This document shows positions 59,216 to 64,000 of a stretch of DNA of 64,000 bases, in pieces. The stretch's first letter is position 1; each line of letters opens with the position of its first letter. The notes under the pieces were generated by a model. That model saw only the letters and a program-made list of their open reading frames with translations, searched no databases and was not told the origin of the DNA. This DNA is from Cunninghamia lanceolata (lineage: Eukaryota; Streptophyta; Pinopsida; Cupressales; Cupressaceae): contig BSBN01000293.1 of NCBI GenBank assembly GCA_027924645.1, forward strand, positions 9,510,501 to 9,574,500, given 5' to 3'. The position numbers were made by a program, and so were the translations under genes.

Positions 59216-60398
59216 AAGTGTTTTCCCTGATTTTCAGAATTTGTCACATTTGACCTAAAAATTTGAAGCACTTAAAGGTGGAATCTTGGAAAAATTCACT
59301 ACATATGAAATGTAGTACTCGGAGTCTAGTTTCCAAATATGTAATTTTTTTCAATACCTAGATGATAGAAATTGATTTTGAATAGGCGTTTCTAAAAACC
59401 ACTGTTTAAAAGTCACTTTTTTTTAACTATACCATGTACGTGTACGTCATCCATATTTTGACCTAAATAATCATATTTTTCAAAATCCTTTTGGGAAAAG
59501 CTTTGTAACTCACTGAAGCACGTTTTCCATATTTATTTATAATTTTTTATTGAATAATTTTTTTTATTAATTTTTGTCATTTTTTGTCTTGTAAAAAATA
59601 TCGTGTATGTCACACATAAGATGACCTAAACTTAACATTTTTAAAAAAAAAAAATTTTAAATTGAAAAGACTTGTCTAAAGTACATTTTCATACAATTTT
59701 TTTTACAAAAAAATATTTTAATAAAAAGTTATTAAAATATTAAAAAACCCTGATAATTCAAGTTTATGGACCTATTTCATCAGAAATTGATTAAAAAATA
59801 GAAAAATTAATCCAATTGTAAAAAAAATTACATATTTGGAATCTTCATTGTCTCCTTTATAATGGGTTTTAATTTCGTCAAAATATTCTACAAAATAGAC
59901 CTTTAGATATATGCCCAAAGTCACTATTTTGTTGTGACATTGGCAAGGCCTTCAAGTTGCAAGTCAAATCAGGTCCAGAGATCAAGGTCAGGTCCCCAAA
60001 GCATTTTTTGAAGTGGGTTACAAAGCAAAACCCGAGCCTAAAATTTAAATTTTGAATAACAGGATCCCGTTTATAAAACGTGATCCCGTATATTAAACAG
60101 GATCTCGTTTCTTTACTCATCGGTCGAAAATAAAACGGGATCCCGTTTATTATTTGCCCATTTTTTAATAAGATTGTAATATGACTATCATTTCTGCAAC
60201 TTACTCTACAGTACGGCCGACAACAACTCTTGCAGCTTTGCAGGTCCATCAACTTGAAGTATTGTTTGTATTTTAATAGAAGCCATCATGGAGACGCTAT
60301 TTAAGTGGATTTTTATTGAATTGGTACTTGTTTGAAGGACTTGAAACACATTCAAGTTTTTGACATTCATTTGTACATGCTTCATAAATTTTTTAATC
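59216..60398. other. AT-rich leader of the putative transposon
   Basis: About 1.2 kb without a supported gene. The frame 59878-60252 (-) is open but shows no motif. It includes GTACGTGTACGTC near 59445 and the GGGATCCCG-type palindromes at 60058-60155. Confidence 0.5.
60058..60155. repeat. Cluster of GGATCCCGTTT-type motifs
   Basis: Four related sites lie within about 100 bp: AGGATCCCGTTTAT, CGTGATCCCGTATAT, AGGATCTCGTTT and AAACGGGATCCCGTTTAT. The last is a near-perfect palindrome. They lie 240-340 bp before the presumed start codon at 60399 and may be binding sites. Confidence 0.7.
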
Positions 60399-62015
60399 AT
60401 GGGATCACAAAGTCGTAATAAGAGGAAAGATAGGAAGCTATTAACCCCTAAAGAAATTGAAGCAAAGAGAAAGGAGGAGGCAAAAAGACAAAGAGATAGA
60501 AGAATAAAGATTCAATCAATGAATAATGCTGAAGCATCCAATTCCACAACTATTGAAGATAAAAACATTGAGGAGACCATGGATGTAGACGATGCAAGTT
60601 TGCAAGAGGTGAATGTGGAAACTAATACGATTATACAAACTACTCCTGGTATGTCTTCAAATCCCTCTATTAATGCTATGGAGAATGTTTCAATATGCAC
60701 AAATCCAGGTACTTCTTCAAATCCACCTTTGAATGAAATGGAAATAGTGTTGATAGGAGATTTAAAACAAGCTGGATATAACAATGTTGAGATTGATAAT
60801 ATTCATAGAGATCAAAATTTGAAACAAATTGTTGTTGAAAATGAAAATGAAAATCTTTTTGTTGTTGAAAATGAAAATAAAAACCATTTTGTTGTTGAAA
60901 ATGAAAATGAAAACCGTTTTGTTGTTGAAGATGAAAACGAAAATCCTTTTGTTGAAAATGAAAATGAAAATCATTTTGTTGTTGAAAATAAAAACGAAAA
61001 TCTTTTTGTTGAAAATGAAAATGAAAACCGTTTTGTTGTTGAAAATGAAAACGAAAATCCTTTTGTTGAAAATGAAAATGAAAACCATTTTTTTGTTGAA
61101 AATAAAAATCGTTTTGAAGTTGAAAATGAAAATAAAAATCTAGGATGTGATGTTGAAAATGAGAAATATTTTTTCAAAATTGAAAGAGATGTTTTGGATA
61201 ATCTTCCTAGTAAAATTTTTTGGAGACAAATAAGAACACATGCCAATAGATTATACAAGGAATTTTTTTATCGTAAAAAACTATCATTTCAATGTCAACT
61301 AATGATGCAATTAATGAGAATGTGGAAAATGAGAAAAGTAATGAAAATGTTAGGCATTTTTGTTAAACCAAGAAGAAAAGATCAATCACTAAAACATGCT
61401 ATGTCTACTATTGCTAGTGCCATTGAGTCTATTGGAAATAATAGTCGATCCAAAGATAAAAATGTAGCAAGACGAGCTATAACAACTGTTATAGTGAATA
61501 AAACAACTTTGAATAGAAGAATGGTAAGCAATATTAGTGGAATTCTAAAAATACATCCTAAAACATTGGTAAGAGTGGCAAAAAGAAGAGAAAGTATAGA
61601 AAATGATTCAATTAACCAATGTTGGAGTTTTAGTGGTCGACTCCCGAGATCTGATATGAAACTGAATGTTGAAATCAGATCTTTGATCAAAAAATATTGG
61701 CATGATAATACTAGGGTATCGTCTAATGCTAGAGATGTTTTAAAATTAAGAGTGGGGTCCAAAGTTCACGATCCTCATCCAAAACACCTATTAGATACAA
61801 TGCAAACTAAATTTTATAAAAAATTTTGTGATGAATTAGTGTTACCTAGTAATATTAAAATAAGTCAAAGATCTTTTGAAAAATGCAAACCATGGTATGT
61901 AAAGATTAATAAGGAACAAATATCTTGTTGTTGTAAAACGCATGTTCAATTTTGTTATTATTATGATGTGTTTCAATATATACGTTGTACTTTATATCGT
62001 AACATGATTAAATAG
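60399..62015 (+). pseudogene. Putative transposase, N-terminal part
   Basis: I prefer the Met at 60399 (MGSQSRNKRKDRKLLTPKEI) over 60360: it starts a basic, Lys/Arg-rich segment typical of a nuclear protein. An acidic middle follows with a repeated ENENEN(x)FVV tract (60831-61140). Then comes a helical basic region and KISQRSFEKCKPWYVKINKE with CCCKTHVQFC, a Cys/His cluster that may bind zinc. SSNARDVLKLRVGS and DPHPKHLLDTMQTKFYKKF precede it. The frame stops at TAG (62013) but the same frame continues at 62016, so the protein is one unit broken by a stop. Confidence 0.6.
60831..61140 (+). repeat. In-frame minisatellite coding for ENENEN(x)FVV units
   Basis: About eleven tandem units of 27 or 30 bp, built from GTTGTTGAAAATGAAAATGA, encode alternating ENENEN(H/R/L)FVV and ENENENPFV. 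The length alternates in whole codons, so the frame is preserved. The opposite strand is also open here only because of the repeat. Confidence 0.92.
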
Positions 62016-63089
62016 GAATGTGATATTAATATGCCAACTGAAGCAATAAAAGAGTTTATATCAAGTTTGTTCTGTGAAAGATCTAATGAAAAATTATTTT
62101 ATTTAAGTTCATGTATTTCTAGACAATTCACTAGTTGTGGCAATCTTTCTTTGTTAAGAGTTTGTATGCATGAAAGTGTTGAAAATAATTTTAAACAATT
62201 AGTGGATGTTAAAAGATTTAAGAATTTTGAATATTCTTTAAAAGATGGAAAATTTGGAAAGCGTTGTGATTTAATTACAGAAAAGGTTAGTGTGCATGCA
62301 TTCATATCAGAATTTAAAAGTAAAATTGTACCAAAATATGTCAAGCACTCTCAACAAGCTCGATGGCTTGATGGACAATTTCATGAATGTAGAAACACAT
62401 TTCCAATTGGTACTATACTATCAGTGGTTGATTTTGTGAAAAACTATACTTTAGCTCCACAAGAGGAAATTCAATCACAATATTACAATTCAGTGCAGGT
62501 TGCTATGTTTGTTCATATTGTTTATAGACATGCAGATGATAGCACAGAGAATGATAGAAAAGTTTTGAGGGAGTATCATTTTTATTTGAGTGACAACCGG
62601 TTACACTCATCAAAGTTTGTTCAATATTGTTTCAATATATTTTATACAAATTTAAGAGAAAGAGGAATCTAGATGATTGAACATCTTATATGGTCAGATA
62701 ATTGTACGGAGCAGTTCAAAAATGCTCGAATCTTCTATTGGTTATGTAGGGTTCACAAGGAGAATAATGTCCAACATATGTGGAATTTTTTTGAAGCTGG
62801 ACATGGTAAAGGAGAACACGATGGAGCTGGTGCGTGTGTTAAAAGAATTCTTGCTAGACAACAATTAAAATTTGAGGATGCAGTAAAATTTAAAGATACA
62901 CGTGGGATTGTAGATTGGTGCAATACAAGATTATGTACACTTGGATCAAGCGAATACTCTATAGTTTGTCAATTCTTTTGGTTGGTTGAAGAAGAAAACA
63001 TTCTACCTAGACTTGATTGCCAGACAATCAGTGGATCTACTAGATGGCATTCATTTAGGAGTTTGAATGCAAGTACATGGACTATCTGA
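62016..63089 (+). pseudogene. Putative transposase, catalytic core
   Basis: This is in the same frame as the N-terminal part, with TAG at 62670 and TGA at 63087. SVVDFVKNYTLAPQEEIQSQ gives a first Asp (62430). IWSDNCTEQFKNARIFYWL gives a second (62697). WNFFEAGHGKGEHDGAGACV then KRIL gives a third acidic residue (62820). The order and spacing fit an RNase H-fold D-D-D transposase. The (S/T)DN-x-x-x-QFKN and FFEAGHGKG-x-x-DG-x-G motifs are of a kind I associate with an animal- and plant-wide DDE transposase family, tentatively Sola. There is no other domain, and I could not confirm the family. Confidence 0.6.
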
Positions 63090-63969
63090 ACAAGGAAGCT
63101 TGCATGTTTTTGTCAGTTTTGTATTTCAGGAGATTGGGAAGCATGTGAGAATACAGAATGGGTTGAAGAGTGGAAACAAAGACCATTGACACTTACACAA
63201 GCACACAATCAAAGTGAAACAACAATTGAAGACAATGATCAACTGTTTGTATCAGACGATTATGACCGTGTTTCAGACCTTGTACAAGAAGGTAATTTAA
63301 TTCAAATCATTTCATTTTATTTCACTTCATTACTAATTTGTAGTGCTTTTATTTATTTATGTGTACATATGAATGCATGTATGTTGATTGGTCAAATTTT
63401 ATGGACATGTGCAAGTTATTGAATCAAAATTTGTTTGCAAGACATGTGTATGCTATTGTTGCACCAAAGAATAATGAAGAGGAAACTAAATATTGGTTGG
63501 CTCGTTGTGTGCAGACTAAACATAAGTTAACAGCACCTCGAGAAGATGATGATGGCTTTCCTTATCCAACAGGTTTGGTGATCCCCTTAAGACATCCCCT
63601 TAAGCAAATTTTGATAACAAGTCTTTGATCCCCTTAAGCATATTTTAAGAACTTCTTTGATCCCCTTAAGCAAATTTTAAGTATTTCTTTGATGATGGCT
63701 ATCATTATCCAATAGGTTCGGTGGTGGTTGTTGGCACTTGGCTATGGAAATACTTAATAAGGAAGAATGGTTTGCCTGCATTCAAAGATTATGAAACACA
63801 TAAGAAGATTATACACTACTCACATTTGGTGTTGGCAACAAATATAAAACTGGAGAGGTATCGTGGAAAACCTACAAATAAAGAGCTATGGAACATTTCT
63901 ATGGAAGACCATGAGACAATCATCGATGCATTGGAAAAAAGAGAGGATGGAGATGGTACAATGGAATAA
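63090..63969 (+). pseudogene. Putative transposase, C-terminal part with intron(s)
   Basis: After the TGA at 63087 the frame continues with KLACFCQFCISGDWEACENT, a CX2C-type cluster, up to about 63291 (DLVQEG), where a GTAATT donor-like site ends the open frame. A further frame (63359-63572) holds FARHVYAIVAPKNNEEETKY, WLARCVQTKHKLTAPRE and DDDGFPYPTG. A GT-AG intron of 143 bp (63573-63715) then joins it in phase to SVVVVGTWLWKYLIRKNGLP and HYSHLVLATNIKLERYRGK, ending at TAA (63967). The first splice could not be fixed exactly. Confidence 0.55.
63573..63715 (+). other. Candidate intron with tandem repeats
   Basis: The donor GTTTGG follows ACA-G and the acceptor CCAATAG precedes GTTCGG, which keeps phase 1. 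Inside are three partial copies of TTTGATCCCCTTAAG and TTTTAAG. The sequence before the donor (GATGGCTTTCCTTATCCAAC) is repeated before the acceptor (GATGGCTATCATTATCCAAT), so the intron may have arisen from a tandem duplication. Confidence 0.55.
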
Positions 63970-64000
63970 GTAAATACAGGTAAATATAGTTAAATAGATT

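Larger units (their letters stand above)
59172..63969 (+). mobile_element. Putative DDE-type DNA transposon (Sola-like or unclassified), right end not in window
   Basis: The element starts where LINE copy B is interrupted, with GGGTGTGTGCAAGAAG. A perfect 9-bp-arm hairpin lies at 59194-59215, about 20 bp inside. A 1.2-kb AT-rich leader with palindromes precedes one long coding region (60399-63969) on the plus strand. The protein has a plausible RNase H-like D-D-D core, a C-rich tail and an acidic repeat tract. The right terminus and the other half of the LINE are presumably beyond 64000, so terminal inverted repeats and target duplication cannot be tested. It was inserted after the LINE was in place. 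Confidence 0.6.

Noticed and set aside
60058..60155. CRISPR-like or integron-like array reading of the GGATCCCG repeats
   Set aside because: Only four short, unequally spaced motifs with no spacers, and the host is a plant.
60762..61258. Long open frames on the minus strand opposite the ENENEN tract
   Set aside because: They exist only because GAAAAT repeats have no stop in reverse (Phe/Ile/Lys-rich). No motif is present.
60399..63089. Stop-codon reassignment or programmed readthrough
   Set aside because: The stops are of two kinds, not shared with intact genes, and each fits single C-to-T decay.

Overview
The window is nuclear DNA of a land plant, most likely a gymnosperm (conifer-like). 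It is AT-rich and dominated by large, nested, decayed retroelements. It carries one recognisable five-exon plant gene, a GH5 endo-beta-mannanase, and pentatricopeptide-repeat (PPR) sequences typical of land plants. The gymnosperm assignment is inference, and no organism-specific marker was found. No bacterial genes, rRNA, tRNA genes or CRISPR arrays were seen.

Layout. 1-2640: a minus-strand LINE fragment (ORF1, zinc knuckle, endonuclease). 2700-3500: repeat family 'Y'. 3500-7270: mostly anonymous, with microsatellites and small duplications. 7273-8911: unrecognised gene-like remnants split by a solo LTR (7977-8443, TSD GTTTT). 10730-12290: a minus-strand array of ~300-bp PPR cassettes, frameshifted. 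14123-32797: a Ty1/copia element on the minus strand with LTRs, PBS, PPT and a perfect TSD (CAAAC). It is split by a 12.35-kb Ty3/gypsy chromovirus-like element (16808-29157) that has 3.7-kb LTRs, an iMet PBS and a near-TSD (ATTAG/GTTAG). The gypsy LTRs carry antisense PPR sequence. 32950-35960: remnant of a Tat-lineage gypsy element with a second RNase H. 36175-37300: an ORF remnant split by a solo LTR (36423-37104, TSD AAAAT). 38746-41876: the mannanase gene, complete except for one in-frame TGA in exon 1. 44024-50681: an LTR element whose only recognised domain is a retropepsin-like protease. 53641-59171: a second LINE, nearly full-length in its RT part. 59172-63969: a putative DDE-type DNA transposon inserted in that LINE's ORF1, with its right end beyond the window.

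How the parts relate. Most of the sequence is layered insertions: gypsy in copia, copia next to a Tat remnant, LINE in repeat X, transposon in LINE, solo LTRs in old ORFs. Most internal stops I could place in a conserved coding context are TAG or TGA where CAG, CGA or TGG is expected, and several catalytic Asp residues have become Asn. This looks like C-to-T decay of methylated cytosines. The most novel-looking item is the element at 59172-63969. It encodes a long protein with an Asn/Glu-rich repeat tract, a candidate D-D-D core and a Cys-rich tail, in one frame broken by three stops. It should be treated as an unclassified or Sola-like transposon until searched.
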